From Reclinomonas americana ATCC 50394 (Eukaryota > Jakobida > Jakobea > Jakobida), in contig PS015009.1 of NCBI GenBank assembly GCA_048213135.1, positions 434,001 to 498,000 on the forward strand: 64,000 bases of DNA. The letters are read 5' to 3'. Both the position numbers and the translations under genes were made by a program. Below the pieces are notes generated by a model, which was not told where the DNA came from, ran no database searches, and was given only the letters and a program-made list of their open reading frames with translations. Shown one piece after another: positions 28,571 through 36,035 of this stretch (positions are counted from its first letter, which is position 1; the number at the start of each line of letters is the position of its first letter).

Positions 28571-31500
28571 TTAAATAAGGGTCAGGTTTAAAGCAATTGC
28601 TCCTTTATAATTAAATCCGATTTTAAATGTTACTTTTTGTCCACGTTTTAACTGATCCCAATCTAAATTGTCATTATCAAACCTATAGAAGAAAAGGTCG
28701 TCAGAAATTCCGTCTCTTTTTACAAAACCATAACTCACTTCTACTTTTAAAATTGTACCTGTGAACAATTCAGGTTTCTTGTTTTTCTTTATAATTCCAT
28801 AAGGCATATTTTTTATGTCAGGAGAAAGATTAACAGTCGATAATAATTTAAAATTTTGCTTAGCCTCTGTTATTTCATTTGTCAAATATTGAGACCTTGC
28901 ATGCCAGAATTGTGCTTGAAATCTACTATCACCCTTCGTAAACGACCTTCGTAAATAATATTTTATGTCTTCATAAATTGGAGTTTCATTTTTTTCCAAT
29001 AGCATAGCATACTTAAAATTCAAATCCTTGTCGCCTGAATTTGTTACTAATGCTTCTTTGATAATTTTTAATGCTTTTTCTAACTCTCCTTCTCTATCAT
29101 AAAAATTTGCTAATCGAAGTGCAATAAAAGGGCTTGACTTATTTGCATTAAAAGCCTTTTCTAGTAACTCTCTAGCATTTTGAGTATCATTTATTATTTC
29201 ATTAAATGATGATTCGATTTCCAAAAGAAATTGGTCATTTAAAAAATATTGTTTTGCTGTTGCAAAAACTTTTTCAATGTCTTTTAAGCATCTCTCAATG
29301 GCTGGAGCATCCTCATACTGGAGTACTTTCTTTAATTTAAGAATATAAGCTTTTAAGCTCGTATGAAAAGGATGCGGATTTGAAATACCTTTCCTTATTA
29401 TTGAGTTACAGATTTCGATAGTCTCGTCAATATGAGAAAAAAACTCTGTATCAAGTCTTGCCTTTTCCGCCTTCTTTAATATCATTTCAGCAAATGTGTG
29501 TGAAATAAAAGGGTCTCCTGGCAATAATTCATAAGCACTTTTCAAATGCTTTTCGGCTGTAACAACACTGCCTCCATTGGCAGTCATTTCAAAAATAGCT
29601 TGTTGTTGATATAGTTTAGCGTCGCTCTTGCTTACGTCAGATGCAATTAGGTAAATTTTTCTAATCATTTGTGGGTCAGGAAACACATCGATTAACTTTT
29701 TTGCATTTACAATAGACATAAATGCAAGCCTGTCGCTTTCATAATCAATATTTAAATTGTTTAAAATTCTTACATACTCGTCAAAACAATCTTGAGGTGT
29801 GGTTAATACTTTTTCAAATATTATTTCAGCAATCATTCTATTTCTTGTTAAATAAACATAGTCATTTATTTTATTGTCTTTTTTATCGAAAACAATATAT
29901 TCAAGAGGTTTGAATAATTTTTCTTTAAACTCGTGAAAACTGATGTTATGAACCCTTGATATAAAACCTGCTCTAGCCTCGGCTCCAATTCTGTGAAAAA
30001 TACTTACAGTTAAATATAAAGATTGAGCTCTTGCGTCATTTATTGATTTGTATTCGTTAAAAATGATTTCTTCAAATGGCTTGCTGTTAGTTGCTTCATA
30101 AAGTGCTACTAATAGTTCCCGCCCTGCTTTTTCAGAAAATGCTTTTACTCTTTCTTCAATCGTTTTATTTTTAAGAGTGTATAAAGAATTGTGCCTTTCA
30201 AGCAAATTAAGTAGTTCTTTAATTTCAGAATCAGATAGATACTTTATATGGTAAGATTGAGATAGGTAATTTGCTAAATCTTGGCATTCAATATTCCAAA
30301 CATTTAAACGTTCCGCACCGATAATAGTTAATTTTATCTTGTCTTTTTTTGCTTTTTTTAGTAAATAGATAATTTCGTCTTCTAGTATTGAGATATTGTC
30401 AATAAACAAGTAAATACGTTCTTTTATGTAACTTGACAATTCAATGATTTGCTCGGGTAAAATTTTCATTCCTTCTTTCAAAACAATGCAAAACCTCTCT
30501 ACAGTTGTCGCTCCTTCATAGGCTAATCTTTTTAATAAAACACTTTTACCACTACCCGCATTACCTTTTAATAAATAAAAAAATTGGTCAGTAGAATTAT
30601 GCAGGTCATCGTCCATCAGGACTTCAAATATTATCCCATCTTTTATTTTTCTATCAACATCTAAGTTTTTAATAATTGGATCCCAATTGTTAAAGAAACC
30701 TTTGTAAAATTCTTTCGGGTCTGTATTTGGGGAACTTAAATTAGAATGAACATATTCAATGTTATTGGCAATAAAGCTTAAAAAATTTTCAGTTGGTTTT
30801 AAATTATCTATGGAAGTTTGAAACCAACTATAAATTGGGAGAGTTGTTTCTATTTTAAGTGAGGATAGCTTTCTTGAATTTAAATCAACTTTTTTGTCAA
30901 TCTCGTTTATAAAGTTTTCAAAAGACATTTTAATGGGAGTTATTTTTTTACCTTCCCAAAGTCTTTCTTCTCTTTCATTAATATTCGGCCCAACCATATA
31001 AGACCGAACTCTGTTCGTATTGTCTTTGTCTAATTTATTCAATATTGTTCTTATGTCTGGGTCAGCCATTCCAAATCCAACGAACAAGAAAGTGTAATCA
31101 TAAATTAACTCTTGTAGTTCTGTAAATAGTCTATCCCTTTTGCTACTGAAATTGGCAAATTGGTCTGGGGTTAGTATTAATGGAGCATCTGGGTCATTAA
31201 TATCGTTTAGACAGCCATGAATTTTATAATAGGGTAGAATATTTTCTTTATAAAAAATTTGTGTTTTGGGAGTATTTTTTGATACTGTCACCAATTCTTG
31301 AAAACTATTCTTGTTTTGATGATAAGCCTTTTCAATTATTAAATCATAGTTAGTGGTAAAAATTGCTTTCCATACAAATTGTGGTATTTTTAAATGATAG
31401 CTATTGGGTAAAAATTCTTTAAAGATGGAAGCTATAAATTGTTGTACTTCAAACAAAGAAGATTCAGAGATACATAGTTCAGAGATATAGGATAAATCAC

Positions 31501-31672
31501 CTTCTACATCGTTTCCCAAAAACTTTTCAGCTAATTTTTTTGATAGTTCTTTTCCACTTGGCAAAGTTTCCTTGCCTCCATTTTTTGCTCCAAAGCTAGA
31601 GCCTGCTCCCAAAAATAAAACAACGTTTCCTGCTTTAATTTGTTCAATTAAATGATGTGGTATTGTAGTCAT
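28571..31672 (-). CDS. SIR2 / P-loop NTPase / TPR / cold-shock fusion, likely antiviral defence protein
   Basis: A 1,033-aa multidomain protein. Residues 1-250 form a SIR2-like domain: VVLFLGAGSSFG at 17-28, TTNYDLIIE at 106-114, KIHGCLND with the candidate catalytic His near 152, and FVGFGMADPDI at 197-207. A P-loop NTPase follows with GNAGSGKS at 370-377 and a Walker B-like IYLFIDNI near 420. Residues about 670-950 are helical TPR-like repeats. The last 65 residues look like a cold-shock/OB domain (GTILKVEVSYGFVKRDG). SIR2 fused to STAND-type NTPases and TPR sensors is known from NAD-depleting phage defence proteins. That role here is inferred. The gene is strikingly AT-rich beside its neighbours, which points to transfer. 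Confidence 0.8.
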   Translation of the reverse strand: MTTIPHHLIEQIKAGNVVLFLGAGSSFGAKNGGKETLPSGKELSKKLAEKFLGNDVEGDLSYISELCISESSLFEVQQFIASIFKEFLPNSYHLKIPQFVWKAIFTTNYDLIIEKAYHQNKNSFQELVTVSKNTPKTQIFYKENILPYYKIHGCLNDINDPDAPLILTPDQFANFSSKRDRLFTELQELIYDYTFLFVGFGMADPDIRTILNKLDKDNTNRVRSYMVGPNINEREERLWEGKKITPIKMSFENFINEIDKKVDLNSRKLSSLKIETTLPIYSWFQTSIDNLKPTENFLSFIANNIEYVHSNLSSPNTDPKEFYKGFFNNWDPIIKNLDVDRKIKDGIIFEVLMDDDLHNSTDQFFYLLKGNAGSGKSVLLKRLAYEGATTVERFCIVLKEGMKILPEQIIELSSYIKERIYLFIDNISILEDEIIYLLKKAKKDKIKLTIIGAERLNVWNIECQDLANYLSQSYHIKYLSDSEIKELLNLLERHNSLYTLKNKTIEERVKAFSEKAGRELLVALYEATNSKPFEEIIFNEYKSINDARAQSLYLTVSIFHRIGAEARAGFISRVHNISFHEFKEKLFKPLEYIVFDKKDNKINDYVYLTRNRMIAEIIFEKVLTTPQDCFDEYVRILNNLNIDYESDRLAFMSIVNAKKLIDVFPDPQMIRKIYLIASDVSKSDAKLYQQQAIFEMTANGGSVVTAEKHLKSAYELLPGDPFISHTFAEMILKKAEKARLDTEFFSHIDETIEICNSIIRKGISNPHPFHTSLKAYILKLKKVLQYEDAPAIERCLKDIEKVFATAKQYFLNDQFLLEIESSFNEIINDTQNARELLEKAFNANKSSPFIALRLANFYDREGELEKALKIIKEALVTNSGDKDLNFKYAMLLEKNETPIYEDIKYYLRRSFTKGDSRFQAQFWHARSQYLTNEITEAKQNFKLLSTVNLSPDIKNMPYGIIKKNKKPELFTGTILKVEVSYGFVKRDGISDDLFFYRFDNDNLDWDQLKRGQKVTFKIGFNYKGAIALNLTLI

Positions 31673-31725
31673 TAGATTTTTGATTAGTTAATAGGTTGTT
31701 TATTATTAAAAGATTTCTTTAGGTT

Positions 31726-31755
31726 TTTATTTCGCTATTTATATTGTTTATTTCG
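31726..31755 (-). promoter_or_regulatory. Two direct repeats TTTATTTCG, 21 bp apart, before the SIR2 gene
   Basis: TTTATTTCG occurs at 31726-31734 and 31747-31755, offset by 21 bp (two helical turns), about 55-80 bp upstream of the SIR2 start. A possible -33 box TTTG (minus strand, 31763-31766) lies beside them. The pattern would suit an operator for the neighbouring XRE protein; the binding is inferred. Confidence 0.35.
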
Positions 31756-31904
31756 TAAATGCCAAAATTGATATTGTTGCATTAAACAATAGCTATTCAA
31801 AGGATTTTTTGGGTTCCTATTTACGAAAGTATCCAGGGTGTTTTTGGAGCAAATCTTGGGTACTGCTTTAGGATGCTGATAAAAGTAACAATTTTTATAA
31901 TATA

Positions 31905-31928
31905 AAAGGCCGCAAATATGCGGCCTTT
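31905..31928. terminator. Hairpin terminator downstream of the XRE gene
   Basis: AAAGGCCGCA pairs perfectly with TGCGGCCTTT around AATA, about 20 nt after the XRE stop. Short T/A-rich tracts flank it on both strands, so it may work in both directions. The rest of 31673-31949 is AT-rich and shows no gene. Confidence 0.6.
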
Positions 31929-31949
31929 GTTCAGTATTTCTAAAAAGGG

Positions 31950-32375
31950 TTATTTCCCCTTTTCTATAAGCTTTTTTATTTCCTGCATCATCTCATCCTT
32001 TTCCTTCAGCATCCTTTCATACAACACAATCTTCTCTTCGTGTAGCTTTTTAATTTCCTCAAGGGGATTAATATTAAACGTTGGATGTGAGTTACCAATG
32101 TAGGCATCTTTTTCAATATTGAATGTATTGGCAATAACATTCACCGCCTGCTCCTCATCAAAATTCTGAAAAGCTTCCACGGGTATTTTCAGTGCGGTAG
32201 ATATCTTAGCCAGCAGGGAAACATCGATGGTTTCCTTTTGCTCCAGCAGCGATATTCTTTGCTGGTTCCAGTCATCACCCAGGTCGGCGGCAAGGGCATC
32301 CTGTTTTATCCCCAGCATTTCACGAAAACGCTTTACGTTGCGGCCCTGGTGTATGGTGCGGTCATTGGCTGTCAT
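31950..32375 (-). CDS. XRE-family helix-turn-helix regulator
   Basis: A 141-aa DNA-binding protein. Residues about 10-65 form the HTH_3 domain (GRNVKRFREMLGIKQDALAADLGDDWNQ, then ISLLEQKETIDVSLLAKISTALKIPVEAF). The C-terminal part is a coiled coil (EEIKKLHEEKIVLYERMLKEKDEMMQEIKK) suited to dimer formation. The frame is open to 32528, but the extension is encoded by a GGAA-type purine repeat and passes through a promoter element; I start at 32375. The gene lies upstream of the SIR2 gene on the same strand, with a terminator between. It may regulate that gene. Confidence 0.85.
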   Translation of the reverse strand: MTANDRTIHQGRNVKRFREMLGIKQDALAADLGDDWNQQRISLLEQKETIDVSLLAKISTALKIPVEAFQNFDEEQAVNVIANTFNIEKDAYIGNSHPTFNINPLEEIKKLHEEKIVLYERMLKEKDEMMQEIKKLIEKGK

Positions 32376-32379
32376 GTGG

Positions 32380-32387
32380 CAAATGTA
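32380..32387 (-). promoter_or_regulatory. TAnnTTTG element abutting the XRE start
   Basis: On the minus strand TACATTTG is an exact -7 match and lies 4 nt before the ATG at 32375. A TTG lies 17 nt upstream of it as a weak -33 box. This predicts a leaderless transcript and decides the start. Confidence 0.5.
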
Positions 32388-32462
32388 ATTTTTTTGTTCC
32401 CGCACAAGGTAAATATTTCCATGTAAAATACAGGTGCGGGTTTGTGCAATACAATAAATATA

Positions 32463-32527
32463 AATGAAGGACGGAAAGAAGGAAGGAAGGAAAGAATGAA
32501 GGAATGAAGGAATTAAAGAAGAAGCCA
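32463..32527. repeat. Purine-rich GGAA-type simple repeat
   Basis: An all-purine-like tract on the plus strand with many GGAA/GAAGGAA units, directly before the 22-bp tandem array. It explains the artificial Ser/Phe/Leu-rich extension of the XRE frame. Confidence 0.8.
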
Positions 32528-32924
32528 TGAACCTATCCGGGTTAGGTAGGGAACGTATCCACGATAGGTTATGAACCTATCCTCATTAGGTGGGGTAACG
32601 TGTCTCGTTAGGTGGGGGAACGTATCTCATTAGGTGGGGGGACGTATCTCATTAGGTTAAGGGACGTATCCCGTTAGGTTGGGGGACGTATCCCGTTAGG
32701 TTGGGGGACGTGTCCCGTTAGGTTGATAGACGTATCTCGTTAGGTTGGGGGACGTATCCCGTTAGGTGGGGGAACGTATCCCGTTAGGTTGGGGAACGTA
32801 TCCCGTTAGGTTAGGGAACGTATCCCGTTAGGTTAGGGAACGTATCTCATTAGGTTATGGAACGTATCTCATTAGGTTGGGTAACGTAAACCGTTAGGTT
32901 AGGGAACGTAATCCGCTAGGTTAC
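32528..32924. repeat. Tandem array of about 18 imperfect 22-bp units
   Basis: A run of about 18 head-to-tail units of 21-23 bp with the core GGGACGTATCCCGTTAGGTT. The central units are almost identical; the outer ones are diverged. GGGA and TCCC inside each unit can pair over a CGTA loop. There are no unique spacers, so it is not a CRISPR array. It has no coding frame. It lies between the XRE gene and the tRNA-Ser. Confidence 0.85.
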
Positions 32925-32979
32925 CAGGTGATGGTCTGGCAATTAAACTGCAAGGTCATTGTTCTCCCTGCGTTATTAT

Positions 32980-33075
32980 TTTGTTTCCCGGAGGATATGC
33001 CAACCCGGACACTGTCCGGTAGAATGAAACAGTTACAAGAGAACCGCCAGGGCGGAACACTTACGCCAGTGAGGA
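32980..33075. repeat. Dispersed repeat copy B (right of the SIR2 locus)
   Basis: Contains TTGTTT, GGATATGC, GGTAGAATGA and GGAACACTTACGCCAGTGAG in the same order and orientation as 28418-28512. The two copies bracket the AT-rich SIR2/XRE block and the tandem array. Confidence 0.5.
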
Positions 33076-33079
33076 CACG

Positions 33080-33120
33080 CTTTACGTAACCTCTGCGTCC
33101 TCCTTTCTCTACGGTAAAAC
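33080..33120. repeat. Short dispersed repeat, copy 1 (CTTTACGTAACCTCTGCGTC type)
   Basis: About 41 bp that starts CTTTACGTAACCTCTGCGTC and ends ACGGTAAAAC. The same sequence with a few changes returns at 33173-33214. It belongs to a kind of short intergenic repeat that I know from several bacterial genomes; function unknown. Confidence 0.65.
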
Positions 33121-33172
33121 AAAATAGTAACAGATGTAACGACCCGGTTTACCGGCAATTATCACCAATTCA

Positions 33173-33214
33173 CTTTGCGTAACCTCTGCGTCCTTCTTTC
33201 TTCGCGGTAAAAAA
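33173..33214. repeat. Short dispersed repeat, copy 2
   Basis: CTTTGCGTAACCTCTGCGTC followed by CTTCTTTCTTCGCGGTAAAA; a direct repeat of 33080-33120, 93 bp further on. Confidence 0.65.
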
Positions 33215-33234
33215 TAAAATGCCCCGCAGGGGCA
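33213..33234 (-). terminator. Second hairpin terminator downstream of tRNA-Ser
   Basis: TGCCCC (33220-33225) pairs with GGGGCA (33229-33234) over a 3-nt loop; on the minus strand it is followed by ATTTTATTTTTTA. It backs up the stronger terminator at 33262-33284. Confidence 0.6.
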
Positions 33235-33261
33235 ATTCCATCATTTCGGATGCTATTGAAA

Positions 33262-33284
33262 TAAAAAATGCCCCTCACGGGGCA
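33262..33284 (-). terminator. Intrinsic terminator of tRNA-Ser
   Basis: TGCCCC (33269-33274) pairs with GGGGCA (33279-33284) over TCAC; on the minus strand the stem is followed by TTTTTTAT. It lies 10 nt after the tRNA 3' end. Confidence 0.75.
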
Positions 33285-33294
33285 ATTCTGTTTG

Positions 33295-33381
33295 CGGAGA
33301 CGGCGAGATTCGAACTCGCGATAGAGTTTCCCCTATACACACTTTCCAGGCGTGCTCCTTCAACCACTCGGACACGTCTCC
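33295..33381 (-). tRNA. tRNA-Ser(GGA)
   Basis: An 87-nt tRNA with a long variable arm. The acceptor stem GGAGACG (5') pairs with CGTCTCC, discriminator G. The anticodon arm CACGC-CTGGAAA-GTGTG gives anticodon GGA, reading UCC/UCU. The T arm carries GTTCGAATC. The CCA end is not encoded. The 3' end faces the repeat-rich SIR2 region. Confidence 0.95.
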
Positions 33382-33415
33382 AATTTTTAGGACGGCAAAA
33401 ATACAGTAACCCGGC

Positions 33416-34189
33416 CTAGTTACCGAATATTTTTTCTGCATTGGCCGTAGTTACCGCCGCCACCTCTTCCGGCGATACCTGCTTTACTTCCGCAAGCCGG
33501 GCCAGTACATATTTCAGGTAGCTGCTTTCATTGCGTTTTCCCCTGAAAGGCACCGGGCTCAGGTAGGGTGCATCGGTTTCCAAAACCATATGTTCCAGGC
33601 CAATGTGTTCCAGCACTTCCGCCAGCCCCGATTTTTTATAGGTAAGCACACCTCCTATTCCCAGGTACATGCCCGTATCAATAATAGCCCTGGCCTGTTC
33701 CAGGCTGCCGCCAAAACAATGAAAGATGCCTTTCACTCCCCTGCCGGCATATTCCTTCACCACGGCAATCGACTCATCCGTGGCCTCCCGGCTGTGGATG
33801 ACGATGGGCAGGTTGTACTGCAGCGACCATTCAATCTGTGTGCGAAAGGCCTCATATTGCTGTTCGGTAAATTGTTTATCCCAGTAAAAATCAAGCCCTA
33901 TCTCTCCCACCGCCGCGAATTTTCTTTTGGCCAGCCAGTTTTCTACCAGTGCCAGTTCATCCCTGTAATTTTCTTTTACATAGCAGGGGTGCAATCCCAT
34001 CATGGCTATGCATTTGCCCGGGTAAAGCGCCTCCAGTGCCAGCATGTCATCAATATGCTCACTGTCGATACCCGGCAGGTAAAAACGCTGTACGCCCTCC
34101 GCTTCAGCACGTTGTATCACTTCATGGATGGTAGTTTTGAATTCATCGAGATAAAGATGGCAATGCGTATCGGTCAGTACCTTTTTCAT
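33416..34189 (-). CDS. tatD: TatD family metal-dependent hydrolase/DNase
   Basis: A 257-aa TIM-barrel hydrolase of the TatD/YcfH family. Metal-binding signatures: TDTHCHLYLDEF near residue 6 (HxH), GEIGLDFYWDKQFTEQQ near residue 95, LPIVIHSREA near 125, GIFHCFGGS near 153 and LETDAPYLSPVPFRGKRNE near 200. Such enzymes are divalent-metal nucleases or phosphoesterases; the TatD name reflects family, not a Tat role. ATG at 34189 is used; the GAACTTTG six nt before it is one mismatch from the TAnnTTTG promoter element. Confidence 0.93.
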   Translation of the reverse strand: MKKVLTDTHCHLYLDEFKTTIHEVIQRAEAEGVQRFYLPGIDSEHIDDMLALEALYPGKCIAMMGLHPCYVKENYRDELALVENWLAKRKFAAVGEIGLDFYWDKQFTEQQYEAFRTQIEWSLQYNLPIVIHSREATDESIAVVKEYAGRGVKGIFHCFGGSLEQARAIIDTGMYLGIGGVLTYKKSGLAEVLEHIGLEHMVLETDAPYLSPVPFRGKRNESSYLKYVLARLAEVKQVSPEEVAAVTTANAEKIFGN

Positions 34190-34292
34190 AGGCCGCAAAG
34201 TTCACGAAAAAAAATGTAACACTTTATTTAAACCCCTTTCCCCGGCCCGGGTCATAGAGGCGATCTATTTATTCACCTTTATTATTTTATTT

Positions 34293-35195
34293 ATGAAACC
34301 AACTCTTATCCTGTCAAGAGGGCTAACGGCGTTCGCCCTTTTGATAACGCTGGTGCTGCCCTCCTGTAAAAAAGAAAGCACCGGCAACGATCCCGCTTCC
34401 ACCGACCCCACCAGTGAATCTCTTGCCATCACCGAAAGCAGAGATGAAGCAGAGACCGATGCCCAGTATGACGATGTATTCAACATCACCGCCAGCATGA
34501 ACAGCAAACAAACCGGCGAAGACCTGGGTGTAGGTGTAAACGTATCAGGCCTGTTTGAACTGGGCGATGTTTCCGGCAACGTTACCGGCCGCTGTTTTAC
34601 CATTACGGTGGCACCCGCTATTCCGCACGTATTCCCTAAAACCGTCACTATCGATTTCGGTGATGGCTGTCTTTGTCGCGATGGTAAGTACCGCAAGGGA
34701 AAGATCGTATCCATTTACACCAACCCCATGCAGGTGCCCGGTGCCATTACTTCCACCACATTTGTGAATTACTATGTGGATAGTTTTAAAATAGAGGGCA
34801 CCCATATATCCGAGAACACCAGCACCTCCAACATGCAGGGCTGGAAATTAAGCGTGATCGATGGTAAGATCACCAACACCGCCAGTGGTCGCTGGAGGAA
34901 GTGGAACAGCACCAAATCGGTATTACAGGTAGAAGGAAACGGCACATCCCATTACCCGCTCGACGATGTGTACAAAATCACAGGAAGCGCACGGAGCCTC
35001 AATTCCGCGGGTCATACCTGGGCTTCGCTGGTAGTGGAACCGCTCATTAAAAAGTTTACCTGCCGCTGGATTGTGAAGGGAACCGTACGCTTATTCAAAG
35101 ACGGGCAGGAGGCTTTACTCGATTACGGCAATGGCGACTGCGACAACCAGGCCATAATTTATGTTAACGGAATACCTCACCCGGTGACCTTATAA
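34293..35195 (+). CDS. Lipoprotein of unknown function, paralogue of 36036-36893
   Basis: A 300-aa lipoprotein: signal peptide with lipobox VLPSC (Cys25) followed by KKESTGND. The mature part opens with an acidic linker and continues as a beta-rich domain. Conserved segments shared with the gene at 36036 are FPKTVTIDFGDG near residue 115, RKGKIVSIYTNPMQVPGA, NYYVDSFKIEGT and DGKIT, and a closing LDYGNGDCDNQAIIYVNG. The repeated IDFGDG/LDYGNG type turns look like a two-lobed beta fold. It probably sits on the outer membrane. No enzymatic motif is seen. Confidence 0.8.
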   Translation: MKPTLILSRGLTAFALLITLVLPSCKKESTGNDPASTDPTSESLAITESRDEAETDAQYDDVFNITASMNSKQTGEDLGVGVNVSGLFELGDVSGNVTGRCFTITVAPAIPHVFPKTVTIDFGDGCLCRDGKYRKGKIVSIYTNPMQVPGAITSTTFVNYYVDSFKIEGTHISENTSTSNMQGWKLSVIDGKITNTASGRWRKWNSTKSVLQVEGNGTSHYPLDDVYKITGSARSLNSAGHTWASLVVEPLIKKFTCRWIVKGTVRLFKDGQEALLDYGNGDCDNQAIIYVNGIPHPVTL

Positions 35196-35273
35196 AGGGG
35201 TAGAAAAAAAAATTGTTATTTTAATTACAAATTGTAATTTTAGCCCAGTTTTCATAGGGTACGGATTAAAAAC

Positions 35274-35307
35274 GGGCCAGGGTTTCTACCCCGGCCCAAT
35301 TTTTTTT
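35274..35307 (+). terminator. Terminator after the first paralogous lipoprotein
   Basis: GGGCC (35274-35278) pairs with GGCCC (35293-35297), with further pairing inside the loop, followed by AA and eight T. It lies about 80 nt after the stop. Confidence 0.65.
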
Positions 35308-35328
35308 CAGGCACAGATTACCATGCTG

Positions 35329-35961
35329 TTATGAAGTCTCCATCGGCCTGAAAGCGAAGCCAGCACTGCTGAAATGAGCCAAAACCTTTGGCAGTGCATA
35401 CCGTAGTTTTTCCTCCGCTTTTTCACTGTCATGAAACACGATTATGGACCCGTCGGTGGTATGCCGTAAAACGTTGTTGAGACATTGTTCAGGGGTGATG
35501 GACAAATCGAAGTCGCCGCTGAGGACCGTCCACATCACCGGAATGAGATGATAAGGAGCTGCCATGATCTTTTTTTCCTGCGACCGGGTAAGTCGTCCGT
35601 ACGGCGGTCGGAACAGCCGGGAACCGATCAGTTCCTGCGCCTGTGCCACATCGGCGAGGTAAGCCTCATCCGCATGTTTCCAGCCATTCAGGTGGTTTTG
35701 GGTATGATTGCCCACCGAGTGCCCTTCTTCCAGTATACGGCGGTAGGTTTCCGGCCAGGCCGCCACATTTTTGCCGATACAGAAAAAGCTGGCTTTGGCG
35801 CCATACTTCCTGAGTTCGTCCAGCACAAAGCCCGTAACCGAAGGATGCGGGCCGTCGTCAAAACTCAGGTAAATGGCCTTTTCCCGCAGCCGGGGCTGAT
35901 CCCAGGTACGTTTATTGTACAATTTTTTGAGCCACCACGGCGTTTTGACCAGGTAAAACAT
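35329..35961 (-). CDS. Polysaccharide deacetylase (NodB homology domain)
   Basis: A 210-aa CE4 esterase that removes N- or O-acetyl groups from glycans such as peptidoglycan or chitin. NodB motifs are clear: YLSFDDGPHPSV with the catalytic and metal Asp at residues 35-36, HSVGNHTQNH with metal ligands His86 and His90, and RLFRPPYGRLT near 115. A later IVFHDSEKAEEKL carries the last His. The N-terminus is hydrophobic (FYLVKTPWWL) but not a clear signal peptide. It lies between the two paralogous lipoprotein genes on the opposite strand. Confidence 0.9.
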   Translation of the reverse strand: MFYLVKTPWWLKKLYNKRTWDQPRLREKAIYLSFDDGPHPSVTGFVLDELRKYGAKASFFCIGKNVAAWPETYRRILEEGHSVGNHTQNHLNGWKHADEAYLADVAQAQELIGSRLFRPPYGRLTRSQEKKIMAAPYHLIPVMWTVLSGDFDLSITPEQCLNNVLRHTTDGSIIVFHDSEKAEEKLRYALPKVLAHFSSAGFAFRPMETS

Positions 35962-36035
35962 AAGGCAAATTAATTTTTTTATGCCGATTAAACCTTCTTC
36001 CGGGGCTTTGGTCTCAGGAGGACAAAAACTAATTT

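Noticed and set aside
32376-32528. 51-residue N-terminal extension of the XRE regulator
   Set aside because: The extension is encoded by a GGAA simple repeat and contains a TAnnTTTG promoter element just before the internal ATG.
32528-32924. CRISPR array
   Set aside because: The units are contiguous 22-bp repeats without unique spacers, and there are no cas genes in the window.
33295-33381. tRNA-Ser as attachment site of the SIR2 block
   Set aside because: I found no copy of the tRNA 3' end near 28.4 kb and no integrase, so site-specific integration is not supported.
33219-33441. Short frames over tRNA-Ser on both strands
   Set aside because: They are translations of the tRNA and terminator hairpins.
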